Source: VRUE01 sp963837735 (lineage in GTDB: Bacteria; Actinomycetota; Thermoleophilia; Solirubrobacterales; 70-9). Taken from it: a stretch of DNA of 64,000 nucleotides. Positions 50,318 to 58,841 of this stretch are shown in pieces. Each line of letters begins with the position of its first letter. The stretch's first letter is position 1. A program made the position numbers and the translations under genes. The stretch spans positions 62,001 through 126,000 of the forward strand of contig CAWIOM010000010.1 of NCBI GenBank assembly GCA_963837735.1, given 5' to 3'. The notes below the pieces were generated by a model, which was not told the origin of the DNA, did not search any database, and worked only from the letters and a program-made list of their open reading frames with translations.

Positions 50318-50979
50318 GGCTGGGAGAGAGTCGTCTCGGCCGCCGGGTCCGGTTCGACCGGCTCGGCCCAGCGCAGCTCCCGCGGCGCCTCGCGCATCCG
50401 GATCACGCGGGCCGGGATGCCGGCGACCACGGCATTGGCGGGCACGTCCTTGGTGACCACCGAGTTCGTGCCGACGATCGAGTTGTCGCCGACGCGGACG
50501 CCGCGCAAGATGCAGGCCCCGTACCCGATCCAGACGTTGGAGCCGACCTCGACGTCGCGCTTGTAGATCCCCTGCACGCGGATCGGGCGCTCGACCTCGA
50601 CGACGCCATGGTCGAAGTCGATGAACATCGCCCGATCGGCGATCACGCACTGCTCGCCGATCCGCACCCGCTGGTAGGCCGAGATCGTGCAGTCCTGGCC
50701 GATCACGGTCTTGGCACCGATCTCGACCGTCCCCTCGTGGCAGCGGATCTTGGTGCCGTCGCCGATCCAGACGAAGCGGCCGAACTCGATCCGCCCGCGG
50801 CGGGCGATCTGCAGTTCGAGCCCGCGGCCGAGGAAGAGCATCCCATCGGTGTGCCAGCGATGCCCCGCGAGCGTCAGGAGGCGCCGGCTCGCGTAGCGCA
50901 GCAGCAGCCGCCCGTACTGGCGGTTGAGCATCCCGTTGCGGGCGCAGAAGCGAATCGTTCCGATCACGGCGGGGCGCAC
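50305..50979 (-). CDS. left-handed beta-helix acyltransferase (Rv3034c-like)
   Basis: A 224-residue hexapeptide-repeat O-acyltransferase from GTG 50979 (ATG 50931 is an alternative). A short N-terminal region (LLTLAGHRWHTDGMLFLGRGLELQIA, 33-58) is followed by rungs with isoleucine/valine-rich hexapeptides (IEFGRFVWIGDGTKI, VEIGAKTVIGQDCTI, RIGEQCVIADRAM). Then come FIDFDHGVVEVERPIRVQGI and VWIGYGACILRGVRVGDNSIVGTNSVVTKDV. The FDHG segment places the likely catalytic histidine. The sequence pattern resembles Rv3034c, encoded near Rv3030-Rv3032, so acylation of the methylated polysaccharide is a reasonable hypothesis. Confidence 0.82.
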   Translation of the reverse strand: MRPAVIGTIRFCARNGMLNRQYGRLLLRYASRRLLTLAGHRWHTDGMLFLGRGLELQIARRGRIEFGRFVWIGDGTKIRCHEGTVEIGAKTVIGQDCTISAYQRVRIGEQCVIADRAMFIDFDHGVVEVERPIRVQGIYKRDVEVGSNVWIGYGACILRGVRVGDNSIVGTNSVVTKDVPANAVVAGIPARVIRMREAPRELRWAEPVEPDPAAETTLSQPQAE

Positions 50980-50996
50980 TTTAGACTCAGCCGCGC

Positions 50997-51962
50997 ATGA
51001 CCGACACCGCCAAGGCCGCGCCGCTGTCCGAGCGGCTGATCGCCGGGGACAAGCGCGCCCTGGCACGGGCGATCACGCTGATCGAGTCCGACGACCCGGC
51101 CGGATGGGAGCTGGTCCGCGAGGTATACCCGCGAACCGGGCGGGCGCGGATCGTCGGCTTCACCGGGCCGCCCGGGGTGGGCAAGAGCACCCTGATCGGC
51201 GCGCTGACCGCGGAGCTCCGCAAGGCCGAGCGCCAGGTTGCGGTGCTCTCCATCGACCCCTCCAGCCCCTTCACCCGCGGCGCCCTGCTCGGCGACCGCA
51301 TCCGTCTCTCCGATCACTTCCTCGACCCCGGCGTCTTCATCCGCTCGATGGCCTCGCGCGGGGCGCTCGGCGGCCTCTCGGAGGCGGCGCTGCAGGTCGC
51401 CCTGGCGATGGACGCCGCGGGCAAGGACGACGTTCTGATCGAGACCGTCGGCGTCGGCCAGGCGGAGATCGACATCGTCGATCACGCCGACACGATCGTC
51501 CTCGCCCTGATGCCCGGGTCCGGCGACTCGATTCAGGCCCTGAAGGCGGGAGTGATGGAGATCCCGGACATCATCGTCGTCAACAAGGCCGACCACCCGA
51601 TGACCGAAACGATGGTCCGCGAGGTGCGCGGCGTGCTGGCGCTCTCACACGACCCCGAGGGCTGGACGGTGCCGATCCTGCGCACCGAGGCCGCAAGGGG
51701 GGAGGGGGTCGAGGAGCTGGCGGCGAAGATCGACGAGCACCGCGCCCACATCGAGGCCGAGGGCACCCTCGAGGAGCGGCGGGCGCGCAACCTGCGCAGC
51801 GAGGTGCTGGGGATAGCCACCTCGCGGATGAGGCGCCGGCTCGAGGCGACAGCAGCGGAGGACCCCGAGACCGAGGCGCTGCTCGATCGGGTGGTGCGGC
51901 GGGAGCTCGACCCCGCCAGCGCCGCCTCGGAGATCCTCGAGAGGCAGGCCGGCGATGGGTGA
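50997..51962 (+). CDS. meaB: MeaB/ArgK G-protein chaperone of acyl-CoA mutase
   Basis: A 321-residue SIMIBI-class GTPase that guards and reloads B12 on methylmalonyl-CoA mutase-type enzymes. Motifs are the P-loop GFTGPPGVGKSTLIGAL (52-68), the switch LSIDPSSPFTRGALLGDRIR, VGVGQAEIDIVDHADT and base-recognition VVNKAD. The C-terminal dimerisation helix (LLDRVVRRELDPASAASEIL, 296-315) is complete. The mutase itself begins at 63.7 kb, so the chaperone is not directly next to its partner. ATG 50997 is divergent from the acyltransferase, 17 bases away. Confidence 0.92.
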   Translation: MTDTAKAAPLSERLIAGDKRALARAITLIESDDPAGWELVREVYPRTGRARIVGFTGPPGVGKSTLIGALTAELRKAERQVAVLSIDPSSPFTRGALLGDRIRLSDHFLDPGVFIRSMASRGALGGLSEAALQVALAMDAAGKDDVLIETVGVGQAEIDIVDHADTIVLALMPGSGDSIQALKAGVMEIPDIIVVNKADHPMTETMVREVRGVLALSHDPEGWTVPILRTEAARGEGVEELAAKIDEHRAHIEAEGTLEERRARNLRSEVLGIATSRMRRRLEATAAEDPETEALLDRVVRRELDPASAASEILERQAGDG

Positions 51963-52335
51963 GCCGGCGGCACCCGAGACGATGGTCGGGCTCGAGGTCG
52001 ACGATGCCGCCGGCGCCCGGGTCGGCACCGTCCAGAGCCTCTTCATCGACGCGAAGACCGACGAGCCGGCCTGGCTGATCGTCGCCCTCGGCCGGCGGCG
52101 GTCGAAGCTGATCGCGGTGCCGGTCGCGGAGGCCGCGGCCGCCGCCGGGCGGGTCTGGGTCGCCGAGGACCGCGAGACGATGCGCTCCGCTCCGGGCGTA
52201 GATCCGACCAGGCCCCTGCTGCGCGAGCACGAGCTTGCGATCTGCGGGCACTACGGGATCGGTGAGGCGGTCGGCCGGGCGGCCGAGGTCGCCGGGCGGC
52301 CGCAGAACAACGTCACCGCGCGCCCCTCTGCCTAG
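51955..52335 (+). CDS. PRC-barrel domain protein
   Basis: A 126-residue protein with one PRC-barrel (MVGLEVDDAAGARVGTVQSLFIDAKTDEPAWLIVALGRR at 10-48, then KLIAVPVAEAA). The fold is a small beta-barrel used in RNA processing and photosynthetic reaction centres; in actinobacteria these stand-alone proteins have no known role. It overlaps the meaB stop by 8 bases, so the two are co-translated. No membrane segment is seen. Confidence 0.75.
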   Translation: MGEPAAPETMVGLEVDDAAGARVGTVQSLFIDAKTDEPAWLIVALGRRRSKLIAVPVAEAAAAAGRVWVAEDRETMRSAPGVDPTRPLLREHELAICGHYGIGEAVGRAAEVAGRPQNNVTARPSA

Positions 52336-52411
52336 AGCCTCGGGAGTTTCTCTCCTCGTCACATTTTCTTCCTAGCGTGGCCCGACCGGACCACCAACAA
52401 GGGAGAACCCG

Positions 52412-52716
52412 ATGCAGGCAAGACGAGTGATAGCGATACCGGGACTGGCAATTCTGGCCGTGGCCGCAGGGATAGCGGTCGGCGGTTGCGGGAGCGACTC
52501 ATCGACCAGCGATGAAGCGGCGCAGCAGTCGCAAAACGCGGCGTCGACGGTCAGCGCCGACGAAGCGAAGGCGATGAAGGAGGAGGAAGCGATGAAGCAT
52601 GAGGAAGCGATGAAGGAAAGGAAGCGATGAAGCATGAGGAAGCGATGAAGGAGAAGGAAGCGATGAAAGAGGAACAGGCGATGAAGCACGAGGAAGCCAT
52701 GAAGGGCGAAGGCTGA
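52412..52716 (+). CDS. lipoprotein with Glu/Lys/Met hexapeptide repeats, frame-changed
   Basis: About 101 residues after correction. The signal peptide (VIAIPGLAILAVAAGIA) ends in lipobox AVGGC with C26 as the lipidated residue. A short Ser/Asp/Gln linker follows, then about seven repeats of a six-residue unit (EEAMKH, EKEAMK and variants), encoded by 18-base DNA repeats and predicted to form a highly charged single helix. The frame changes near 52620 (AAGGAAAGGAAG, one G missing compared with the next repeat). Correction extends the ORF from 52630 to TGA 52714-52716. ATG 52412 follows AAGGGAGA. DipZ follows. Confidence 0.7.
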
Positions 52717-52757
52717 GTCGTCACGTCCTCGTAATCTCGAGCTGCCAAGGTTGAGCA

Positions 52758-54512
52758 ATGGTCGTCTTGATGTTGTTCGGATTCGTGGCGGGGGCGGGGA
52801 CCGCGCTCTCGCCATGCGTCCTGCCCGTGCTGCCGATCGCGCTCTCCGCAGGAGCCACCGGAGGCCGGCGACGCCCGCTCGGGATCGTCGTCGGCCTCGC
52901 CGTCTCGTTCACCTTTGCGACGGTGGCGCTGGTCTACGTGATCTCCGCCCTGGGGCTGCCCGACGACCTGCTCCGCAAGCTCGCTATCGCGGTCCTGCTG
53001 GCGTTCGGGATCACCCTGATGATCCCGCCGCTGGCCGCCCGGGTCGAGGGGATGATGAGTCGCTTCGCCGGGCGGGCCGGGGTCGCGGGGGGCGGCGGCG
53101 ACGGCTTCTGGTCGGGCACCGCGGTCGGCGCCAGCCTCGGCCTCGTCTACGCTCCCTGCGCCGGCCCGATCCTCGCCGGAGTCATCACGGTCTCGGCCTC
53201 GCAGCCGTTCACCGCGGGCCGCCTGGCGGTGGCGCTCAGCTACGGCATCGGCTCGGCGGTCGTCCTCTACTTCCTGATGCTCGGCGGGCGGCGCCTGACG
53301 GCGCCGCTGGCGCGGCGCGGAGGCGGGCTGCAGGTGGCGATGGGGGCGATCATGGTCGTCGTCGCGCTGGCGATGGCGGGCGACTACGACATCAAGTTCC
53401 AGAACAGGATCGCCAGCTCGCTTCCCGGCTTCCTGGTCAACCCCACCGAAGGCCTGGAGGACACGGCTTCCGCCCGCAGCGCTCTCACAGACATTCGCGG
53501 CGACGGCTCCGGCGGATTCAGCTCCGAAGGAAGCGATGCCCCGGCCGCGAAGCGATCGACCGCCACCGACTCGGGCCTGCCGGTGCTCGGTGAGGCGCCG
53601 GAATTCGTCGACAACCAGCAGTGGTTCAACACTCCCGGCGACCGCCCTCTCACCCTCCGCGGGCTCCGCGGCCGTGTCGTCCTCGTCGATTTCTGGACCT
53701 ACAGCTGCATCAACTGCCTGCGCACGCTGCCCTACCTGACGGCGTGGGACAAGACCTACCGCAAGGAGGGCCTGACGATCGTCGGCGTCCACTCGCCTGA
53801 GTTCCCGTTCGAGAAAGACGCGGGCAATGTCGAGGAAGCGATCGAGCGCAACGGCATCCACTACCCCGTCGCCCAGGACAACGACCTGGCCACGTGGAGC
53901 GCCTACGGAAATCAGTACTGGCCCGCCGAGTACTTCATCGACGCCCAGGGGCGGGTCCGCTACACGCACTTCGGCGAGGGGGAATACGACGAGAAAGAGC
54001 AGGTCATCCGTGAGCTGCTTGCGGAAGCCGGGCGCAAGGTCGCCAAGCCACGGTCCAGGGCTCGCGGGATCTCACCGTCCGCCGGCGTAACCACCCCCGA
54101 GACCTACCTCGGCGCGGCGCGGGCCGAACGCTTCGTCAACCCGATGCTCTCGCCCGGGAGCCACGACTTCGGAAACCCGCCGGCACCGCCGCCCAATCAG
54201 TTCGCCTACCGGGGCAGGTGGCGGATCTCCCTCGACTCGGCGACCGCCGAGGGCGGCTCCCTGGCGCTCAACTTCGGCGCCCGGCGTGTCTATCTGGTGC
54301 TCGGCTCGCCAGGGCACTCGCGGCAGATGCGGGTGCTCCTCGACGGCAAGCCGATCCCCGAGGAACTGGCGGGGTCCGACGTCAAGGGCGGCGTCGTCAC
54401 CGTCTCCTCGCAGCGCCTCTACGACCTCGTCGACCTGCCGGCGGTCGGCGCCCACCTGCTCGAACTCGTCCCCGAACCCGGCATCGAGGGCTATGCCTTC
54501 ACCTTCGGCTAG
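52758..54512 (+). CDS. dipZ: DipZ: CcdA membrane domain fused to thioredoxin and carbohydrate-binding-like domains
   Basis: A 584-residue fusion like Mycobacterium Rv2874. Residues 1-215 are a six-helix CcdA domain with the two redox cysteines in ALSPCVLPVLP (C20) and VYAPCAGPIL. Residues 275-425 are an extracytoplasmic thioredoxin-like domain with active site FWTYSCINCLRTLPY. The last 120 residues form a beta domain (RGRWRISLDSATAEGGSLALNF, then QMRVLLDGKPIP) resembling the CBM-like domain of DipZ. It passes reducing power from the cytoplasm outwards. It lies between a lipoprotein and a two-component system. Confidence 0.92.
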   Translation: MVVLMLFGFVAGAGTALSPCVLPVLPIALSAGATGGRRRPLGIVVGLAVSFTFATVALVYVISALGLPDDLLRKLAIAVLLAFGITLMIPPLAARVEGMMSRFAGRAGVAGGGGDGFWSGTAVGASLGLVYAPCAGPILAGVITVSASQPFTAGRLAVALSYGIGSAVVLYFLMLGGRRLTAPLARRGGGLQVAMGAIMVVVALAMAGDYDIKFQNRIASSLPGFLVNPTEGLEDTASARSALTDIRGDGSGGFSSEGSDAPAAKRSTATDSGLPVLGEAPEFVDNQQWFNTPGDRPLTLRGLRGRVVLVDFWTYSCINCLRTLPYLTAWDKTYRKEGLTIVGVHSPEFPFEKDAGNVEEAIERNGIHYPVAQDNDLATWSAYGNQYWPAEYFIDAQGRVRYTHFGEGEYDEKEQVIRELLAEAGRKVAKPRSRARGISPSAGVTTPETYLGAARAERFVNPMLSPGSHDFGNPPAPPPNQFAYRGRWRISLDSATAEGGSLALNFGARRVYLVLGSPGHSRQMRVLLDGKPIPEELAGSDVKGGVVTVSSQRLYDLVDLPAVGAHLLELVPEPGIEGYAFTFG

Positions 54513-54534
54513 CCGAGGCGCGACAATCGAGGCG

Positions 54535-55239
54535 ATGGACGACCAATCGCACGGCACCGTGCTCGTCGTCGACGACGAGCCGACGATCGTCGAGGTCGTC
54601 GGCCGCTACATCGAGCGGGCGGGCTACGAGACGCTCGAGGCCGCCGACGGGCTCGAAGCCCTGCGGCTCGCAGAGCGGCACCGGCCGGACCTGATCGTGC
54701 TCGACGTGATGCTGCCGGGGGTCGACGGGATCGAGGTCATGCAGCGGCTTCATGAGCTTCCCGGCCGGCCGGTCCCGGTGATCCTGCTGACCGCCCGCGG
54801 CGAGGAGTCCGACCGCCTCGTCGGCCTGCGGCGCGGCGCCGACGACTACGTGGTGAAGCCCTTCTCGCCGGCCGAGCTGGTGGCCAGGGTCGGCGCGGTC
54901 ATGCGGCGCGTGGCGCCTTCGCCGGCGGAGGAGGATGGGCCCCCGATCGAGGTCGGCCCGCTGCGCATCGATCGGGCGATGCGGATCGTCACCCTCGACG
55001 GCGAGGAGGTCGCGCTGACCCTGCTCGAGTTCGACCTGCTCGCCCATTTCGCCGCCCACCCGGGCCGGGTCTTCTCGCGCGACCAGCTGATGGAGGCCGT
55101 CTGGGAGTCGCCCGTCTACTCGGACACGAGCACCGTCACCGTCCACATCCGCCGCCTGCGCGCGAAGCTCGGAGACGATCCAGCCGAGCCGCGCTTCATC
55201 GAGACGGTGTGGGGCGTCGGCTACAGGATGCGGCCGTGA
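54535..55239 (+). CDS. OmpR/PhoB-family response regulator
   Basis: A 234-residue response regulator. The receiver domain has acidic pocket DDEP (13-16), phosphoacceptor D57 (LIVLDVMLPG) and the conserved Lys in DYVVKPFSP. The C-terminal winged helix has EVALTLLEFDLLAHFA and STVTVHIRRLRAKLGDDP and ends VWGVGYRMRP. Start ATG 54535 lies 22 bases after dipZ. Its stop overlaps the kinase GTG (GTGA at 55236-55239), so regulator and kinase are translated together. Targets unknown. Confidence 0.93.
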   Translation: MDDQSHGTVLVVDDEPTIVEVVGRYIERAGYETLEAADGLEALRLAERHRPDLIVLDVMLPGVDGIEVMQRLHELPGRPVPVILLTARGEESDRLVGLRRGADDYVVKPFSPAELVARVGAVMRRVAPSPAEEDGPPIEVGPLRIDRAMRIVTLDGEEVALTLLEFDLLAHFAAHPGRVFSRDQLMEAVWESPVYSDTSTVTVHIRRLRAKLGDDPAEPRFIETVWGVGYRMRP

Positions 55240-56093
55240 GGCGCGCGATCGCGATAGCCCTGGCGGCGTTCCTCGCCGGCGCGGCGGCGGTGACCGTGCC
55301 GCACAAAATGGGCTGGGGCCAGATCGCCCTGGTCGCCCTTGCGGTGGCCGGCGGCGCGCTCGCCGCTTGGCTCGGGACACGCCTGATCGCCGAGGAACGC
55401 TCGCGCCGCAAGATCGAGAGGGCGCGCCGCGAGCTCGTCGCCTCGGTCTCCCACGATCTGCGCACCCCGCTCGCCTCGCTGCGGCTCCTGGTCGAGTCGG
55501 TCGACGACGGCGTCGCGACCGGGGAGACCCGTGACCGCTACCTGAGCGAGATGCGCACCCACGTCGAGGTGCTCACCGACCTGATCGACGACCTCTTCGA
55601 GCTCTCGCGGATCGAGGCCGGGGAGATCAGCTGGACGATGCGCCAGGTCGAGCTGCGGGAGCTGATCGACGACACGGTCGCGGCGATGCGGGCACCTGCG
55701 GAGGCACGTGGCGTGGCGCTTGCGGCGGAACTGCCCGCCGGCGATTTCGTCGCCCAGGCCAACGCCGAGAAACTCCAGCGCGTCCTCTTCAACCTGATTC
55801 AGAACGCGATCCGCCATACCCCCGCCGACGGCAGCGTCACGGTGCGGGCGCGCAACGCCGGCGGGGGCGTCGAGGTCGAGGTCGCCGACGAGGGCGAGGG
55901 GATCGCCGCCGGAGAGGGCGACCGCGTCTTCGACCCCTTCTACCGCGGCGAGGAGTCGCGCAACGGCGACGGAGCCGGCCTCGGACTGGCGATCTCGCGG
56001 GCGATCGTCGAGGCTCACGGCGGCCGTATCTGGCTCGAGGGCGGCGGCGAGCCCGGCACCCGGGTCCGCTTCACCCTGCGGACCGCCAGGTAG
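55236..56093 (+). CDS. sensor histidine kinase
   Basis: A 285-residue kinase from GTG 55236. Two N-terminal membrane helices (AIAIALAAFLAGAAAV and IALVALAVAGGALAAWLG) leave almost no extracytoplasmic loop, so it probably senses a membrane or internal signal. The dimerisation box has phosphoacceptor H73 (SVSHDLRTPLASLRL). The ATPase domain has N-box NLIQNAIRHTP, G1 VADEGEGI, F-box FYRGEE and G2 GAGLGLAI. It pairs with the preceding response regulator. It converges with the acyl-CoA dehydrogenase, 3 bases apart. Confidence 0.92.
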   Translation: MRRAIAIALAAFLAGAAAVTVPHKMGWGQIALVALAVAGGALAAWLGTRLIAEERSRRKIERARRELVASVSHDLRTPLASLRLLVESVDDGVATGETRDRYLSEMRTHVEVLTDLIDDLFELSRIEAGEISWTMRQVELRELIDDTVAAMRAPAEARGVALAAELPAGDFVAQANAEKLQRVLFNLIQNAIRHTPADGSVTVRARNAGGGVEVEVADEGEGIAAGEGDRVFDPFYRGEESRNGDGAGLGLAISRAIVEAHGGRIWLEGGGEPGTRVRFTLRTAR

Positions 56094-56096
56094 CGC

Positions 56097-57245
56097 TCAG
56101 CAGCCGAGCTGCCGGGCGATCACCATCTGCTGGACCTCGTCCGTGCCCTCGCCGATCGTGAGGATCTTGGCGTCGCGGTAGAAGCGGCAGACCGGGTACT
56201 CCTCGATATAGCCGTAGCCGCCGTGGATCTGCACCGCCTCCTCGGTCGCCCTGACCGCCAGCCGGCCGGTGATCAGCTTCGCCTGGGCCGCGGTCAGCGT
56301 GAACGATTGGCCGGCGTCCTTCTCGAGCGCGGCGCGCCAGACCAGCAGCCGCGCCGCCTCGATCTGCGCCGAGAGGTCGGCGATCTTCGCCTGAATCGAC
56401 TGGAACTTCGAGATCGCCCGGCCGAACGCCTGGCGCTCCTTCGCGTAGGAGATCGCCTCGTCGAGGGCGCCCTGGGCGAGGCCGACGCCCATCGCTGCGA
56501 CCCCGATGCGGCCGCCGTCGAGGATATGGAGGAAGTTCTTGAAGCCGTCGCCGCGGCGGCCGAGCAGGTTGGACTCGGGCACCCGGCACTCGTCGAAGGA
56601 GAGCGGCCGCGTGTCGGAGGCGTTCCAGCCCATCTTCCGGTAGGGCTCGCCCGCCTCGTAGCCGGGCGTCCCGGTCGGCACGATCAGGTTCGAGATCTCC
56701 TTGCGCCCCCCGTCGAGCTCACCGGTGACGGCCGTGATCGAGACGCAGCCGGAGATCTCCGTGCCGGAGTTGGTGATGAACTGCTTCGCCCCGTCGATCG
56801 TCCACTGGCCGCCGTCGAGCTTCGCGGTCGTGCGCACGTTGCCGGCGTCCGAGCCGGCCTCGGGCTCGGTCAGGCCGAACGCCGCAAGCCGCCGGCCGCT
56901 GCAGAGCTCCGGCATCCACTCCGACCTCTGCTCGTCGGAGCCCCAGAGGTGGATCGGCATCGTCCCCAAAGAGGTGTGGGCGGCCATCGTGATGCAGACC
57001 GAGGAATCGATCCGGGCAAGCTCTTCGACCGCCAGCGCGTAGGAGAGCGTGTCGGCCCCGCCGCCGCCGTACTCCTGCGGGAACGGAATCCCCATCAAGC
57101 CGAGCTCGCCCATCTTGGCCACGATCTCGTACGGGAACCGCTTCTCCCGATCGAGCTCCTCGGCCACCGGCCGCACCTCGTTGAGGGCGAATTCCCGCAC
57201 CGTGTCCCGGAGAAGCTTCTGCTCGTCGCTCAGCTCGAAATTCAC
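56097..57245 (-). CDS. acyl-CoA dehydrogenase
   Basis: A 382-residue FAD-dependent acyl-CoA dehydrogenase from GTG 57245 (VNFELSDEQKLLRDTVREFA). The FAD/substrate segments are ITMAAHTSLG, AAFGLTEPEAGSDAGNVRTTA and WITN-like FITNSG. The C-terminal domain has RQAFGRAISKFQSIQAKIADL and QIHGGYGYIEEYPVCRFYRDAKILTIGEGTDEVQ (339-372), where the Glu of GEGT is the catalytic base. Length is typical. It makes trans-2-enoyl-CoA in beta-oxidation or branched-chain breakdown. The upstream extension to 57284 adds unrelated residues. Confidence 0.92.
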   Translation of the reverse strand: MNFELSDEQKLLRDTVREFALNEVRPVAEELDREKRFPYEIVAKMGELGLMGIPFPQEYGGGGADTLSYALAVEELARIDSSVCITMAAHTSLGTMPIHLWGSDEQRSEWMPELCSGRRLAAFGLTEPEAGSDAGNVRTTAKLDGGQWTIDGAKQFITNSGTEISGCVSITAVTGELDGGRKEISNLIVPTGTPGYEAGEPYRKMGWNASDTRPLSFDECRVPESNLLGRRGDGFKNFLHILDGGRIGVAAMGVGLAQGALDEAISYAKERQAFGRAISKFQSIQAKIADLSAQIEAARLLVWRAALEKDAGQSFTLTAAQAKLITGRLAVRATEEAVQIHGGYGYIEEYPVCRFYRDAKILTIGEGTDEVQQMVIARQLGC

Positions 57246-57395
57246 GGCCGGGAGACTATGGGACAGGTCCCTATAAACCGCCACCTCCTCCGCTTCGCGT
57301 CCGGGGGTGGCGGCTGTGAGCCATATCGGCGCCGCTCGCAGAGAATCAGATCGTGATGCTCGCTAATCGGTGGTCCAGGCGGGCAACCCTTGGGG

Positions 57396-58832
57396 CTACA
57401 GCTGCAATGACTTGACCTGCAGCAACTCCTCTATTGCGTAGCGGCCGTTCTCGCGGCCGTGGCCCGATTGCTTGTATCCCCCGAAGGGAGCCAAAGGATT
57501 AAACGCGCCGCCGTTGATCTCGATCTGACCCGTGCGGATGCGGCGGGCGACGCCGATCGCCCGGTCCTGGTCAGCGGACCAGACGCCACCCGCCAGGCCG
57601 TAGTCGGTGTCGTTGGCGATCCGGATCGCGTCGGCCTCGTCCTCGTAGGGCTGGATCGAGAGGACCGGGCCGAAGATCTCCTCCTGGGCGATCGTCATAT
57701 CCGGGGTCACCGCGGAGAAGACGGTGGGGCGGACGAAGTAGCCGCGGTCGAGGCCCTCGGGCGCCGCCGCGCCGCCGGTGATCAGCCTCGCGCCCTCCGC
57801 CTCGCCCTTCTCGATGTAGCCGCGAACGCGCTCGCGCTGAATCTCGGAGACGAGCGGGCCGAGCCGGGTGCTCTCGTCGAAGGGGTCGCCGGGGGTGAAG
57901 GACTCGGCCGCCTGCGCGGCGATCTCCTCGACCTCGGCGAGCTTCTCGGCGGGAACGAGCATCCGGGTCAGGGCGCTGCAGGTCTGGCCCGAGTTGAGGT
58001 AGCACTTGCCGACTCCGTCGGGGACCGCCTTGGCGAGGTCGGCGTCGTCGAGGATCACGTTCGGCGACTTGCCGCCGAGCTCCATCGCGACGGGCTTGAC
58101 CGTCGCCGAGGCGAGCTCGGAGACCCGCCGGCCGGCCCTTGTCGAGCCGGTGAAGGAGACCATGTCGACTCCCGGGTGGGCGGCAATCGCCTCGCCGACG
58201 ACCGGGCCGGTTCCGGTGACCAGGTTGAAGACCCCGGCGGGCAGGCCGGCGGCCTCGATCACCTCGGCGAGGATGAAGGCGTTGAGCGGCACGACCTCGC
58301 TCGGCTTGAGCACGACGGTGCAGCCTGCCGCGAGGGCGGGGGCGACCTTGGCGGCGATCTGGTTCAGCGGGTAGTTCCACGGGGTGATCGCGCCGAGCAC
58401 CCCGACCGGCTCGCGCAGCACGCGGGAGTTGCCGATCTCCTCCTCCCAGGCGATTTCCTCCATCAGGCCGGGCATCGCGCCGAACTGGCCGATCGGCAGG
58501 CCCGCCTGGATCATCTTGCTCAGCGTCAGCGGCATGCCCAGCTCCTGGGCGATCGTCGCCGCGATCTCGTCGATGCGCTCGCCGAGCCCGGCCGATATCG
58601 CCGAGAGGTAGCCGGCGCGCTCCTCGCGGGAGGTCTGCGACCAGGACTCGAACGCCTCGCGGGCGGCGAGCACCGCACGATCGGCGTCGGCCGCGGTGCA
58701 GGCCGGGATCGTCCCCATCGCCTCCTCGGTCGAGGAGTTGATCACCTCGAGCGTCTCGGATGCCTGTGGCTCGACCCACCTGCCGCCGATGAAGACCTTG
58801 TCGCGTGCCTGGAGCTCCGCTGCGGTTGCCAT
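57396..58832 (-). CDS. NAD(P)-dependent aldehyde dehydrogenase
   Basis: A 478-residue ALDH superfamily enzyme oxidising an aldehyde to the acid. Motifs are the catalytic loop ITPWNYPLNQIAAKVAPALAAGCTVVLKPSE (149-179), cofactor-site SFTGSTRAGRRV, general base Glu in MELGGKSPNVILDDAD and nucleophile Cys in NSGQTCSALTRML. The end (INGGAFNPLAPFGGYKQSGHGRENGRYAIEELLQVKSL, 438-475) is standard. ATG 58832 follows AGGAGGGT, a strong ribosome site. The HxlR-type gene ends 9 bases upstream in the same direction, so they may form an operon. Confidence 0.93.
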   Translation of the reverse strand: MATAAELQARDKVFIGGRWVEPQASETLEVINSSTEEAMGTIPACTAADADRAVLAAREAFESWSQTSREERAGYLSAISAGLGERIDEIAATIAQELGMPLTLSKMIQAGLPIGQFGAMPGLMEEIAWEEEIGNSRVLREPVGVLGAITPWNYPLNQIAAKVAPALAAGCTVVLKPSEVVPLNAFILAEVIEAAGLPAGVFNLVTGTGPVVGEAIAAHPGVDMVSFTGSTRAGRRVSELASATVKPVAMELGGKSPNVILDDADLAKAVPDGVGKCYLNSGQTCSALTRMLVPAEKLAEVEEIAAQAAESFTPGDPFDESTRLGPLVSEIQRERVRGYIEKGEAEGARLITGGAAAPEGLDRGYFVRPTVFSAVTPDMTIAQEEIFGPVLSIQPYEDEADAIRIANDTDYGLAGGVWSADQDRAIGVARRIRTGQIEINGGAFNPLAPFGGYKQSGHGRENGRYAIEELLQVKSLQL

Positions 58833-58841
58833 CTGACCCTC

